Positions 1-9,040 of a DNA stretch of 64,000 nucleotides are shown piece by piece (position 1 is the stretch's first letter; every line of letters begins with the position of its first letter). The notes beneath the pieces were generated by a model, which worked only from the letters and a program-made list of their open reading frames with translations, did no database searches and was not told the origin of the DNA. Where the stretch lies: assembly GCA_965214035.1 (NCBI GenBank), contig OZ243932.1, positions 1,178,001 through 1,242,000 on the forward strand, read 5' to 3'. This DNA comes from JAJDYQ01 sp965214035. Its GTDB lineage: Bacteria; Pseudomonadota; Gammaproteobacteria; JAJDYQ01. Position numbers and translations under genes: made by a program.

Positions 1-148
1 GAAGATAATTCAGCCCCTTAAAATAATCACTGTTAAAGCGGTTCATTGTAGAGCCCGGAGGACGCTGACCGCTACGCCATGCAGCAAACCATCCGGATGC
101 GGCGGCAATCGGAAGTAACAGCAGAAAAGCGGAATTCAGATCAGCCAT
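1..148 (-). CDS. lapB: LapB (YciM) N-terminus, partial, runs off the window
   Basis: The 49 visible residues start MADLNSAFLLLLPIAAASGW and continue with a short basic segment and NSDYFKGLNYL. This is the layout of LapB: one N-terminal membrane anchor, then the start of the TPR region. LapB is an inner-membrane adaptor that promotes FtsH degradation of LpxC and so limits LPS synthesis. The TPR and rubredoxin-like parts lie outside the window. It follows ihfB by 82 bases, which leaves no room for lapA, the usual gene between them. No clear ribosome-binding site precedes the ATG. The call rests on the anchor and on gene order. Confidence 0.75.
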   Translation of the reverse strand, partial: MADLNSAFLLLLPIAAASGWFAAWRSGQRPPGSTMNRFNSDYFKGLNYL

Positions 149-230
149 GCTGAAGCTGTGGCATCATCAGGACAATCCACATTTTTAGTAATCCCGGAGG
201 AATGGCAAATAAGTTTACGGACACCTGCGA

Positions 231-551
231 TTAATCATCCTGCCCGACCTGTCGCTGTAACACATTTTGCATACTGACATCCACTCTTTCTTTTAATTCC
301 TTGCCCGGCTTAAAGTGTGGAACATGTTTGGCGGGTAACGCAACGGATTTACCTGTTTTCGGATTTCTACCCATACGCGCAGGGCGATGATGCAGGGAAA
401 AACTACCGAACCCCCGGATTTCAATACGCTCACCATTGGATAATGACTGGCTCATAAGCTCCAGGAGATACTTTACGGACAGTTCAATGTCACGATAAGC
501 CAGATGATTAAGCTTATTTGATAGTGTCTCGATTAATTTTGATTTAGTCAA
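231..551 (-). CDS. ihfB: Integration host factor subunit beta
   Basis: A 106-residue HU/IHF-family DNA-bending protein. The family signature is clear: GFGSF near residue 48, then the DNA-intercalating arm RxGRNPKTG, and a helical C-terminal tail slightly longer than usual. It should pair with IhfA to bend DNA in recombination, replication and transcription. The start codon is TTG (MTKSKLIETL), chosen because AGGAGA lies 8 bases upstream and the family begins this way. It sits between rpsA and lapB on the same strand, the usual gammaproteobacterial order. IHF is also a common host factor for CRISPR adaptation in other subtypes; whether that matters for the I-C locus here is unknown. Confidence 0.95.
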   Translation of the reverse strand: MTKSKLIETLSNKLNHLAYRDIELSVKYLLELMSQSLSNGERIEIRGFGSFSLHHRPARMGRNPKTGKSVALPAKHVPHFKPGKELKERVDVSMQNVLQRQVGQDD

Positions 552-606
552 ACCAGCCTCTCCTCGGACCCGTGTCGTATCATAACCCAGGCAAGCCCAT
601 ATAACG

Positions 607-640
607 AACAGGTTATCTGAAAAAAATCAGGTAACCTGTT
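607..640. other. Long inverted repeat between rpsA and ihfB
   Basis: Two 14-base arms (607-620 and 627-640) pair with one mismatch around a loop of six A (plus strand). On the transcribed minus strand the U-run lies in the loop rather than after the stem, so it does not look like a normal terminator. It may be a processing or attenuation structure between rpsA and ihfB. Confidence 0.5.
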
Positions 641-654
641 GTACGGTAATTGTT

Positions 655-2334
655 TTATTCCTTGCCACCTCCTATCTGCTCCTTCAGCAAGTCACCCAGA
701 CTGGCCGTACCGGTACTGGCAGGAGCCGAAGCATATTCCTGAACTGCCGCACTTTCCTCATCTTCTTCCATTTCTTTAATCGACAGTGAAATCACCCGAT
801 TCTTACGGTCAACACCGGTGAACTTTGCCTTAATCTCGTCATCAACGGCCAGAAAGGCGTGTATATCATCCACATGAGCACGAGAAATTTCGGAAATACG
901 TATCTGCCCTTCAACACCATCACCCAGATCAATGGTCGCCGCCTTGGCATCTATTTCCCTGACCCTGCCCATAACGACACTGCCCTTGGGATTGAGCGCC
1001 AGATAATTGGAGAAAGGATTCTGATTTAGCTGCTTGATGCTCAACGAAATACGCTCACGCTCAGAATCAACCGCTATAACAACCGCTTCGATCTCCTGAC
1101 CTCTCTTATAATTACGAACGGCTTCTTCACCTGGGATATTCCAGGAAATGTCCGAGAGATGAACCAGACCATCAATTCCTCCCGGCAGGCCAATAAAGAT
1201 ACCGAAGTCGGTAATTGACTTGATCTGACCGGAAACCCTATCACCTTTTTTCCGCGTTGCCGCGAACTCATCCCATGGATTGGGCCTGCACTGCTTCATA
1301 CCGAGAGAGATACGGCGACGCTCTTCATCGATATCCAGCACCGAAACTTCAACCTCCTCACCAATGGTAACCACCTTGGCAGGGTTAACGTTTTTGTTCG
1401 TCCAGTCCATTTCAGAAACATGGACCAGACCTTCAACCCCCTCTTCAATTTCAACAAAGCAACCGTAGTCAGCGATGTTGGTAACATTACCGAAAATGCG
1501 TGTCCCTTCTGGATAGCGGCGTGCCAGATCAGCCCAAGGATCATCACCCATTTGTTTCAGACCGAGAGATATCCGGCTCTTATCCTTATCGAGCTTGAGG
1601 ACCTTGACCTCAACCTCCTGCCCCACTTCAATTATTTCAGAGGGATGTTTAACGCGCCGCCAGGCCATATCGGTAATATGCAGCAAACCATCAACGCCAC
1701 CGAGATCAACGAACGCACCATAGTCAATCAGGTTTTTGACGACACCGGTCAGTATCTTGCCCTCTTCGATGCTGGATAATAACTGCTCACGTTCTTCACT
1801 GTACTCGGACTCGACAACGGCACGGCGTGAAACCACCACATTATTGCGTTTTTGATCAAGCTTGATAAGCTTGAACTCAAGCTCTTTACCCTCCAGGTAG
1901 GAGGGGTCACGGACCGGACGCACATCAACCAGAGAAGCCGGCAGAAATGCCCGGATTTCTGTCAACTCTACTGCAAAGCCGCCTTTCACCTTGCCCGTAA
2001 TGGTGCCTTTAACAATCTCACCGGCCTCCATGAGCTTCTCCAGATTTTCCCAGGTGCGAGCACGCTTTGCCTTTTCACGGGACAGCCGGGTCTCACCACT
2101 ACCATCTTCAAACGCCTCCACAATAACTTCGACTTCATCCCCCGCCTGAACTTCCACCTCACCGTCTGCACCTTTGAACTGCTCTAGCGGGATAACGCCT
2201 TCGGATTTCAGATCTGCATCAACCACAACCATATCCGGACCCACTTCCACTACATGGCCGATAGTGAGCATACCCGGTCGCATATCCAGCTTCTTTTCGC
2301 TTTGTGCAAATAGTTCAGCAAAACTTTCATTCAT
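655..2334 (-). CDS. rpsA: 30S ribosomal protein S1
   Basis: A 559-residue protein with six consecutive S1 (OB-fold) RNA-binding repeats, each with the characteristic G-x-V-x3-x-x-G-x-F/A-V pattern and closing ISLG/ISLSIK motif. S1 binds mRNA leaders on the 30S subunit and helps unfold them for initiation. The start MNESFAELFAQSEKK matches the family; the frame is open for 14 more codons upstream, but these do not look like S1. The C-terminus is short and acidic after the sixth repeat. Order cmk-rpsA-ihfB is conserved. The long upstream gap (2335-2527) may hold the autoregulated leader known for S1 genes. Confidence 0.97.
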   Translation of the reverse strand: MNESFAELFAQSEKKLDMRPGMLTIGHVVEVGPDMVVVDADLKSEGVIPLEQFKGADGEVEVQAGDEVEVIVEAFEDGSGETRLSREKAKRARTWENLEKLMEAGEIVKGTITGKVKGGFAVELTEIRAFLPASLVDVRPVRDPSYLEGKELEFKLIKLDQKRNNVVVSRRAVVESEYSEEREQLLSSIEEGKILTGVVKNLIDYGAFVDLGGVDGLLHITDMAWRRVKHPSEIIEVGQEVEVKVLKLDKDKSRISLGLKQMGDDPWADLARRYPEGTRIFGNVTNIADYGCFVEIEEGVEGLVHVSEMDWTNKNVNPAKVVTIGEEVEVSVLDIDEERRRISLGMKQCRPNPWDEFAATRKKGDRVSGQIKSITDFGIFIGLPGGIDGLVHLSDISWNIPGEEAVRNYKRGQEIEAVVIAVDSERERISLSIKQLNQNPFSNYLALNPKGSVVMGRVREIDAKAATIDLGDGVEGQIRISEISRAHVDDIHAFLAVDDEIKAKFTGVDRKNRVISLSIKEMEEDEESAAVQEYASAPASTGTASLGDLLKEQIGGGKE

Positions 2335-2403
2335 TTTAATATCATTCCTGACCCGCTCGGGTCGGTTACACGACATTTCATCAGCCTGCCTGTCATGGTC
2401 AAG

Positions 2404-2431
2404 TTAATAATGACTACCGCTATCCTGGCAA
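2404..2431 (-). promoter_or_regulatory. Candidate sigma-70 promoter for rpsA
   Basis: On the minus strand TTGCCA (2426-2431) is followed after 16 bases by TATTAA (2404-2409), about 70 bases before the rpsA start. It lies in the 193-base gap after cmk, where a separate rpsA promoter is expected. Support is sequence pattern only. Confidence 0.4.
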
Positions 2432-2527
2432 GAATAGATAGCAGCAGCCGCGTTAAGGAAAGCTCCAATCAAACCAGGGCTTCCCGCGATACGGAAATGT
2501 ATCGCTGATTCATAAAATCACTCCGGG

Positions 2528-3199
2528 CTACACCCGCCCCTGCAGACATTCCTTTGTCTTCTGCAACACCTGCTCAATGCTTAATCTGGATGAATCCAGC
2601 AGACAGGCATCCGCCGCAGGCCTCAAAGGAGAAGCAGCTCGGCTGGTATCGCGTTCGTCCCTCTGCCTGATGTCCTGCAAAAGATCGTGAAAGCTAACAT
2701 AAAATCCGCTTTTTTTCAACTGCTTATAGCGTCTCTTTGCCCGCTCCTCAACGCTTGCGGTCAAAAAAATTTTTACCGGGGCATCCGGGAACACGATAGT
2801 GCCCATATCTCTCCCGTCAGCTACCAGACCCGGGGACCTTGCAAAATCACGCTGACGCTTTAGCAAGGCTCTCCGGATACCGTTCATTGCCGCCACTTTG
2901 GATGCTGCACTGCCCGTGGTCTCTGTACGAATATGAACCTCAACACTTTTTTCATCAAGCAGGGCATGTACATCACCATCTATTGCACCAAAACTGACAG
3001 GCAGATTTTCTGCCAGCTCAATCAGGCTGTTCGATTCGGCGTTAATGGATATACCCCGCTGAACCGCAGCATAGGCCAAAACCCGGTATAACGCACCACT
3101 ATCCAGCAAATGCCAGCCAAGACTGTTGGCAAGCAACCGGGCGATTGTACCTTTGCCCGAACCACTGGGGCCATCAATGGCAACAACAGGTATCGTCAT
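2528..3199 (-). CDS. cmk: (d)CMP kinase
   Basis: A 223-residue P-loop kinase that phosphorylates CMP and dCMP. The Walker A motif GPSGSGKGT is at residues 10-18, the DSGALYR motif for nucleotide binding follows, and VADGRDMGTIVFPDA and RDxxDxxRxxSPLxxA-like segments (RDERDTSRAASPLRPA) mark the CMP-binding region. Length is normal. It lies 45 bases downstream of aroA and upstream of rpsA, the standard arrangement. Confidence 0.96.
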   Translation of the reverse strand: MTIPVVAIDGPSGSGKGTIARLLANSLGWHLLDSGALYRVLAYAAVQRGISINAESNSLIELAENLPVSFGAIDGDVHALLDEKSVEVHIRTETTGSAASKVAAMNGIRRALLKRQRDFARSPGLVADGRDMGTIVFPDAPVKIFLTASVEERAKRRYKQLKKSGFYVSFHDLLQDIRQRDERDTSRAASPLRPAADACLLDSSRLSIEQVLQKTKECLQGRV

Positions 3200-3244
3200 A
3201 AATTCATCCGATGTTCATGAACAAAAGCTGTTTCAGTCACCCGG

Positions 3245-4603
3245 TTAAGGCCCCATAGACAGATGCTGCTGCCGTGACTGGCTATCGACATCTACGACCA
3301 ACCCTGTCTGGCCTGCCAGACTGACAAAGTTCGGGAAGGAAGTATCAACATTAGCGCAATCATTGATGATAATGTCGTCATCAGCGCACAGAGAAGCCAT
3401 AACAAATGACATGGCTATACGATGGTCATCACAACTGTCCACTGTACCCCCTGTAAAACCATTCCCTCCCTGTATAACGATACCGCTTCGCGTTGGTACA
3501 GCATCAACACCGAGAACCTTCAGGCCATCGGCCATTACCCGAATGCGGTCACTCTCTTTCACCCGGAGTTCTTCCGCACCTGTCAATACCGTCTCACCCT
3601 CGGCACAGGATGCCGCGACAAAGATAGCTGGAAACTCATCGATGGCCCGAGGCACCAACTCTTCGGGTATCCTTATACCTGCAAGAGGCGCTGAACGGAC
3701 CCGAATATCGGCGACAGGTTCACCACCGACTATGCGCTGATTATTGATACTGATATCGGCTCCCATCAGACGCAGTATATCGATGATACCTGTGCGCGTT
3801 GGATTGATACCGACATGCCGCAGATTAATATCAGCACTCTTTGCAATACTGCCGCCCACCATAAAGAACGCCGCCGAAGAAATATCGGCCGGCACATCAA
3901 CTTCTGCTGCCGACAAGCGCCCGCCACCCGTCAGGCTGCATACACCAGATTGTGGGTTATGCACCTCATATCCAAAGCATCTCAGCATCCTCTCGGTATG
4001 ATCACGGGTAGGCACCAACTCGGTCACGATAGTCTGTCCTTCGGCATAAAGACCTGCCAACAACACACAGGATTTTACCTGAGCGCTGGCCACAGGGAGT
4101 TTATAGTCTATCCCTCTCAGCCTGGCACCTCCGGTTATCCTGACAGGCGCAGTTCCCGCCTCTGCAGTAGAAACACTAGCTCCCATACAGGTCACCGGCT
4201 CAGTTACCCGACGCATGGGACGTGACATCAAAGAGCTGTCGCCCACCATCACGGTGTCAAAGGACTGTCCCGCCATTAACCCGGTCATCAAACGCATACT
4301 GGTACCGGAATTACCCATATCCAGGTCATGGTGTGGTGCTTTCAAACCATCGATTCCAACACCATGGATGATAATCTCATCATTGACTGGACCATCAATT
4401 TTTACACCCATGGCACGAAACGCATTCAAGGTCGCCAGACAGTCATCACCATGCAGAAAACCATGCACCCGGGTCGTGCCGTCAGCCAAAGCGCCGAGCA
4501 TAATGGAGCGGTGCGAAATTGACTTATCACCCGGCACTCGAATATCACCTGTTAATGGCTCTTCTTTCTTAGGCTTAGCTATGAAATTTACAGCACTATT
4601 CAT
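3245..4603 (-). CDS. aroA: 3-phosphoshikimate 1-carboxyvinyltransferase (EPSP synthase)
   Basis: A 452-residue enzyme joining phosphoenolpyruvate to shikimate-3-phosphate in the chorismate pathway. Visible signatures are PGDKSISHRSIMLGALADGTT at the N-terminus and LGNSGTSMRLMTGL-like (DMGNSGTSMRLMTGLMAG), the ELRVKESDRI box and the DDHRIAMSF motif near the C-terminus. The 5' LxxGNAGTAxR-type loop has the GNSGTSMR form typical of class II-like enzymes, which is a visible trait rather than a tested one. It is 53 bases after tyrA, in the aromatic block. Confidence 0.96.
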   Translation of the reverse strand: MNSAVNFIAKPKKEEPLTGDIRVPGDKSISHRSIMLGALADGTTRVHGFLHGDDCLATLNAFRAMGVKIDGPVNDEIIIHGVGIDGLKAPHHDLDMGNSGTSMRLMTGLMAGQSFDTVMVGDSSLMSRPMRRVTEPVTCMGASVSTAEAGTAPVRITGGARLRGIDYKLPVASAQVKSCVLLAGLYAEGQTIVTELVPTRDHTERMLRCFGYEVHNPQSGVCSLTGGGRLSAAEVDVPADISSAAFFMVGGSIAKSADINLRHVGINPTRTGIIDILRLMGADISINNQRIVGGEPVADIRVRSAPLAGIRIPEELVPRAIDEFPAIFVAASCAEGETVLTGAEELRVKESDRIRVMADGLKVLGVDAVPTRSGIVIQGGNGFTGGTVDSCDDHRIAMSFVMASLCADDDIIINDCANVDTSFPNFVSLAGQTGLVVDVDSQSRQQHLSMGP

Positions 4604-4656
4604 TGCAGAAATTCCAGTCGCAGATATTACACCTCGCGAAGCTCAACAACGACCAT

Positions 4657-5547
4657 TCAACGCCCACAGTCACGTTCCCGTGCATCCAGCAAACGTCTGA
4701 AGTGTGCGCGAGCATCATGGGCCTCGACAAACATATCATACAGGGTGGTTGCGTCAGATTCACATATCGCCTGCTGCAATTGGTCCAGTTCATTACGATA
4801 ACGATCCATGGCTGCCAGGATAGCATCCCTGTTAGACAGACAGATATCACGCCACATCACCGGATCGCTTTCCGCGATTCGGGTAAAGTCACGAAGCCCT
4901 CCTGCCGCATAGCGAAATATATTGTCATGGTGTGGGCTGTTTGCCAGTTCACGCACCAGCGAAAACGCCAGCATATGCGGCAAATGGCTGGTCGCTGCCA
5001 GTATATGATCATGCAATTCGGCATCCATCTGCTTTATCTCGGCTCCGACTGCCTGCCACATTTGAGCAACTTTATGCAATGCGTCCTTACGGCTGTTTTC
5101 ATGCGGAGTCAAAATCACACGGCGCCCCTGATACAGGTCGGCTGTGGCAGCAACAACCCCACTGTTTTCATTACCTGCAACGGGATGCCCCGGAATAAGG
5201 CCGGTCGGCAGCTCCCCGAACACCTCACGGGCAACCTCGATAATCACCCCCTTAGTACTGCCAGCATCAGTAATGACAGCATCCTCAGACAGACAGGATT
5301 TAATAGCCTGCATAACGGCCTGCATGCTTCCCATTGGTACGGCCAGCAGTACCATATCACAGCCCTGCACTGCTACTGCCGGATCCGTGTGATAATCATC
5401 AATCACACCGAGCTCAACAGCCTTGTCCAAATTTTGAATGCTGCGCCCGCAGCCAGTAACTCGCCGACATGCCTTGTATTTCTTCAGGGCAAGGGCCAGT
5501 GAACCGCCTATCAGGCCTACACCAATAATACATAAATGATGAATCAA
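4657..5547 (-). CDS. tyrA: Prephenate dehydrogenase
   Basis: A 296-residue NAD(P)-dependent dehydrogenase converting prephenate to 4-hydroxyphenylpyruvate for tyrosine synthesis. The Rossmann motif GVGLIGGSLALALK begins at residue 9; PVAGNENSGVVAA and the LAATSHLPHMLAFSLV helix bearing the catalytic histidine region are in place. There is no fused chorismate mutase or ACT domain. The start is TTG because no ATG occurs in the right place and the residues MIHHLCIIGVG match the family; AGG lies 8 bases upstream. It follows hisC by 9 bases. Confidence 0.93.
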   Translation of the reverse strand: MIHHLCIIGVGLIGGSLALALKKYKACRRVTGCGRSIQNLDKAVELGVIDDYHTDPAVAVQGCDMVLLAVPMGSMQAVMQAIKSCLSEDAVITDAGSTKGVIIEVAREVFGELPTGLIPGHPVAGNENSGVVAATADLYQGRRVILTPHENSRKDALHKVAQMWQAVGAEIKQMDAELHDHILAATSHLPHMLAFSLVRELANSPHHDNIFRYAAGGLRDFTRIAESDPVMWRDICLSNRDAILAAMDRYRNELDQLQQAICESDATTLYDMFVEAHDARAHFRRLLDARERDCGR

Positions 5548-5556
5548 AATAATGAC

Positions 5557-6654
5557 CTATATCGCCTTCTTCAACACACGGATAAAATGCTCATTTTCAG
5601 ATTCAGAGGCTATCGTGACACGCAGGCAATCTGGCAAACCATAGTTGGTCAGCGGACGCACGATGATACCCTCGCGCAACAAAGCATCATTAATCGGCGC
5701 GGCCTCACGCTTGAAATCAATACATATAAAATTACCTGCCGAAGGGATCCAGGACAAGCCCATGGCATTAAAAGCAGATTCCATACAGTTCATACCGGCA
5801 AGGTTTTTTTCGCGACTCAATCGCACATGGTCCACATCATCTAATGCCGCCAGTGCCGCCGCCTGGGCTGGCAAATTGGTATTGAACGGCTGACGCACGC
5901 GGTTTAAAAGATCCGCCAGCTCAGGCCGGGAAACCGAATAACCTATACGAAAACCTGCCAGCCCGTATATCTTGGAAAATGTGCGTGTCACCAACAGATT
6001 AGGGAAGTCTGCCACCCATTGAACGGCAGACTCATAACCCCGCTTATCGACATATTCAAAATAGGCTTCATCAAGCACGATGATCACCTGGGGCGGTATC
6101 CTGGAAATAAAATCATGCAACTCCGCTGCTGTCAGCCAGGTTCCGGTCGGGTTGTTTGGATTAGCCAGAAACAGCACACGCACCCGATCACTCAGAGCGG
6201 CCAGCATACTGTCGAGATCAACCTGATAACTTCCTTTCTTAACCGGAACGACTACAGCATCGGCTCCAGTCGCCTGCGTAACTATCGAATAAACTGCGAA
6301 GGCATGGAGGGAAAAAACAGATTGCCTCCCCGGTGCCAGAAACAACCGGGCAACCAACTCCAGGATTTCATTAGAACCATTACCAATAGTAATAAAGTCC
6401 GCATCCAACCCATGATATTCCGCCAGTGCCTTACGCAGGGCATAACCATTACCATCCGGGTAAACAGAGACCTTTTGAAGTTGGGTTCTGGCCGCCACCA
6501 ATGCCTTCGGACTGGGACCAAAGGGATTTTCATTGGATGCCAGCTTAATAGCATCGGCAATACCGGATTCACGCTTCAGGTCTTCAACTGACTTACCAGA
6601 CTTATAGGGCTTCAATCCGGCGATGCCGGGTATGGCAAAGTCAATAAGAGACAT
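5557..6654 (-). CDS. hisC: Histidinol-phosphate aminotransferase
   Basis: A 365-residue PLP-dependent class I/II aminotransferase. It has the LASNENPFGPSPKA start, the LANPNNPTGTW loop, DEAYFEYV, and TFSKIYGLAGFRIGY with the PLP-binding lysine. HisC in this position beside tyrA and pheA is often a broad-range enzyme that also handles aromatic keto acids, so it may serve tyrosine and phenylalanine synthesis as well as histidine. The gap to pheA is 2 bases and to tyrA 9 bases, consistent with one transcript. Confidence 0.95.
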   Translation of the reverse strand: MSLIDFAIPGIAGLKPYKSGKSVEDLKRESGIADAIKLASNENPFGPSPKALVAARTQLQKVSVYPDGNGYALRKALAEYHGLDADFITIGNGSNEILELVARLFLAPGRQSVFSLHAFAVYSIVTQATGADAVVVPVKKGSYQVDLDSMLAALSDRVRVLFLANPNNPTGTWLTAAELHDFISRIPPQVIIVLDEAYFEYVDKRGYESAVQWVADFPNLLVTRTFSKIYGLAGFRIGYSVSRPELADLLNRVRQPFNTNLPAQAAALAALDDVDHVRLSREKNLAGMNCMESAFNAMGLSWIPSAGNFICIDFKREAAPINDALLREGIIVRPLTNYGLPDCLRVTIASESENEHFIRVLKKAI

Positions 6655-6656
6655 AA

Positions 6657-7748
6657 TTACAGCACACCGACAGGGTAGGAACCCAGCACCCTGATCAAAA
6701 AATGCCGGTCGCGAAGTCTGGACAAAACCTTCGAGATATTCGCATCTCTTTGGTGTCCGTCAACATCGACAAAAAACACGTAATCCCACGCTGCACGCCG
6801 CGACGGACGAGACTCGATTCTGGTCATACTCACACCATTTTCAGCAATCGGTGCCAGCATTTCATACAATGCACCGGGGCGATTGGCTGCTGAAAGCAGC
6901 AATGAAGTCTTGTCTTTACCACTTGGGTCAACTTCCTGTTTTCCAATAACCAGGAAGCGAGTGATATTATTCGATTCATCCTCAATATTACTGGCCAGAG
7001 ATTGTAATCGATATACAGACGCTGCCGACTCGGAAGCCGTAGCGGCTGCAGCCGGAGTCTTTGCAGCGATGCTGGCCGCCTCCGCATTACTGGAAGCCGC
7101 GATCCGCTCAATATTGGACAAATTGGTATCCAGCCACCGACGACACTGGGCCAATGCCTGCGGGTGTCCATATACGAAACGCACCTGACTGAGGCTCTCC
7201 TCACTGGAAATCAGATGGTGATGGATCCTCAAAGAGACCTCTCCACAGATATTCAATGCGGACTGAAGAAACATATCGAGAGTATGATTGACAATACCTT
7301 CTGTTGAATTTTCTACAGGTATAACACCATACTCAGCACTTCCTGACTCTACTTCACGAAAAACCTCATCTATGGCTGCCAATGCTACCGGTTTGATTGA
7401 GGAACCAAACTGTTTCAGAGCGGCGGCATGAGTATAGGTTCCTTCCGGACCAAGGTAAGCAACCCGCAACGGCAACTGAAGGGCAAGAGAAGCGGACAAT
7501 ATCTGGCGAAAAATCGCAGCTATCGCTTCATCGTGCAGCGGGCCCTTATTTCTGCTCTTGATATTTCTTAATATTTCAGCCTCGCGTTCCGGCCGGTAAA
7601 AGTCAGTGAGATCCGGGTTAGATGCCCGCTTTATGCGAGCAACTTCCCTCACGCACTCAGCCCGACGCGAGATCAACTCCTGAATACGGATGTCCAGATC
7701 ATCAATTTCCCATCGAATTGATTTAAGTTGTTGTTCTTCGTCACTCAT
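6657..7748 (-). CDS. pheA: Bifunctional chorismate mutase / prephenate dehydratase (P-protein)
   Basis: A 363-residue fusion. Residues 1-90 are the AroQ-type chorismate mutase (LKSIRWEIDDLDIRIQELI, RRAECVREVARIK). The prephenate dehydratase domain begins VAYLGPEGTYTHAA and contains GVIPVENSTEGIVNHTLD. The last 90 residues are an ACT domain (LLLSAANRPGALYEML, ESRPSRRAAWDYVFFVD) for phenylalanine feedback. An in-frame GTG lies one codon upstream of the chosen ATG; either could serve. It converts chorismate to phenylpyruvate and is tightly linked to hisC. Confidence 0.95.
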   Translation of the reverse strand: MSDEEQQLKSIRWEIDDLDIRIQELISRRAECVREVARIKRASNPDLTDFYRPEREAEILRNIKSRNKGPLHDEAIAAIFRQILSASLALQLPLRVAYLGPEGTYTHAAALKQFGSSIKPVALAAIDEVFREVESGSAEYGVIPVENSTEGIVNHTLDMFLQSALNICGEVSLRIHHHLISSEESLSQVRFVYGHPQALAQCRRWLDTNLSNIERIAASSNAEAASIAAKTPAAAATASESAASVYRLQSLASNIEDESNNITRFLVIGKQEVDPSGKDKTSLLLSAANRPGALYEMLAPIAENGVSMTRIESRPSRRAAWDYVFFVDVDGHQRDANISKVLSRLRDRHFLIRVLGSYPVGVL

Positions 7749-7784
7749 CACGGATGAATAAAACCCACCTGGCGAGGCACCATT

Positions 7785-8951
7785 CTAAAGTACTCTGGCC
7801 GACAGCACACCATCGATATTGCAAACAGTACTGACAAGCTGCTGTGGAATCACTGCATCAAAGTCCATCAATGTGTAGGCAATCTCTCCACGTGATTCAT
7901 TCACCATGCGCACAATATTGTGACCTGTTTCGCCGAGAGCATGAGCAATCCGACCGACCATATCGGGAACATTGGAATTGACAACAGCGAGGCGATAGCT
8001 GTCTGCTGCACGTGGCAGCTTTACTGCCGGGAAATTGACTGAATTTTTGATATTACCGTTTTCAAGATAATCCCTCACCTGCTCTGCCACCATTACGGCG
8101 CAATTATCTTCCGCTTCACGGGTAGAAGCCCCCAAGTGAGGCAGTGTCACAACACGGGGATTCCCCTTTAACAGGTTATCCGGAAAATCACAGATATAGG
8201 CATACAGGCGTCGTTCATCGAGTGCCCTCACCACTGCCTTGTCATCGACAATACCACTACGCGCAAAATTCATAATAACTGCTTCCGGCTTCATCAGCCT
8301 GACTCGCTCTTCATTGATCATATTAACCGTAGCATCGACTAATGGCACATGAAAGGTCACGAAATCAGCCTTCGACAACATAGCATCAATATCAGTGGCC
8401 TGCTCCACCTCCGAAGACAACTGCCAGGCCCGCTGCACGGTCACACCCGGATCAAAACCAATCACCCTCATACCCAGAGAAGCGGCTGCATTGGCCACTT
8501 CCACACCGATAGCACCCAGACCAACAACTCCGAGGATACGGCCCGGCAACTCGAAGCCACCAAATGTTTTCTTACCAGCTTCTACCTGTCTGGCAATCTC
8601 TCCATCATCGCCCTGCAGGTTACGCGCAAAATCCCAGGCTTGCACGATATTACGGCATGACATCAGCATTGCAGCCAAAACAAGTTCCTTTACGGCATTG
8701 GCATTCGCTCCCGGAGCATTGAACACCGGGATGCCGCGAACACTCATGGCCTGCACAGGAATATTATTTACGCCGGCACCGGCACGACCAATCGCTTTCA
8801 ACGTGCCGGGAATTTCCATATCGTGCATCCTGAACGAGCGCAACAGCACTGCATCAGGGTGACTGACCTCCGATGAAATTTCATAGCTATCGTGCGGCAA
8901 ACGGTCAAGCCCGACCACCGAGATATTATTTAATGTCAGTATCTTATACAT
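7785..8951 (-). CDS. serA: D-3-phosphoglycerate dehydrogenase
   Basis: A 388-residue NAD-dependent 2-hydroxyacid dehydrogenase for the first step of serine synthesis. It has the GRAGAGVNNIPV segment, the Rossmann GVVGLGAIGVEVANAA motif, NFARSGIVDDKA and the LPHLGASTREAEDN catalytic histidine region, and ends in a short ACT domain. It is the compact form without the long intervening domain. It lies between serC and pheA, 33 bases from pheA, so serine and aromatic genes are co-transcribed. Many relatives have serC-pheA directly adjacent, so the serA insertion is a local variation. Confidence 0.93.
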   Translation of the reverse strand: MYKILTLNNISVVGLDRLPHDSYEISSEVSHPDAVLLRSFRMHDMEIPGTLKAIGRAGAGVNNIPVQAMSVRGIPVFNAPGANANAVKELVLAAMLMSCRNIVQAWDFARNLQGDDGEIARQVEAGKKTFGGFELPGRILGVVGLGAIGVEVANAAASLGMRVIGFDPGVTVQRAWQLSSEVEQATDIDAMLSKADFVTFHVPLVDATVNMINEERVRLMKPEAVIMNFARSGIVDDKAVVRALDERRLYAYICDFPDNLLKGNPRVVTLPHLGASTREAEDNCAVMVAEQVRDYLENGNIKNSVNFPAVKLPRAADSYRLAVVNSNVPDMVGRIAHALGETGHNIVRMVNESRGEIAYTLMDFDAVIPQQLVSTVCNIDGVLSARVL

Positions 8952-9040
8952 TTCGTCCTGCTGTAATTCAGATTTGATTCCCGAAGCTTACCTCGAAGGC
9001 ACCATTTCCAGTGCCATATTTCATCTTGATTAGATTAAAT

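Noticed and set aside
1280..2187. Long plus-strand frames across rpsA
   Set aside because: They are antisense to a clear S1 gene and show no family features.
4603..5502. A 299-codon plus-strand frame opposite tyrA
   Set aside because: Long but antisense to a well-supported tyrA; the composition is that of a reverse-frame translation.
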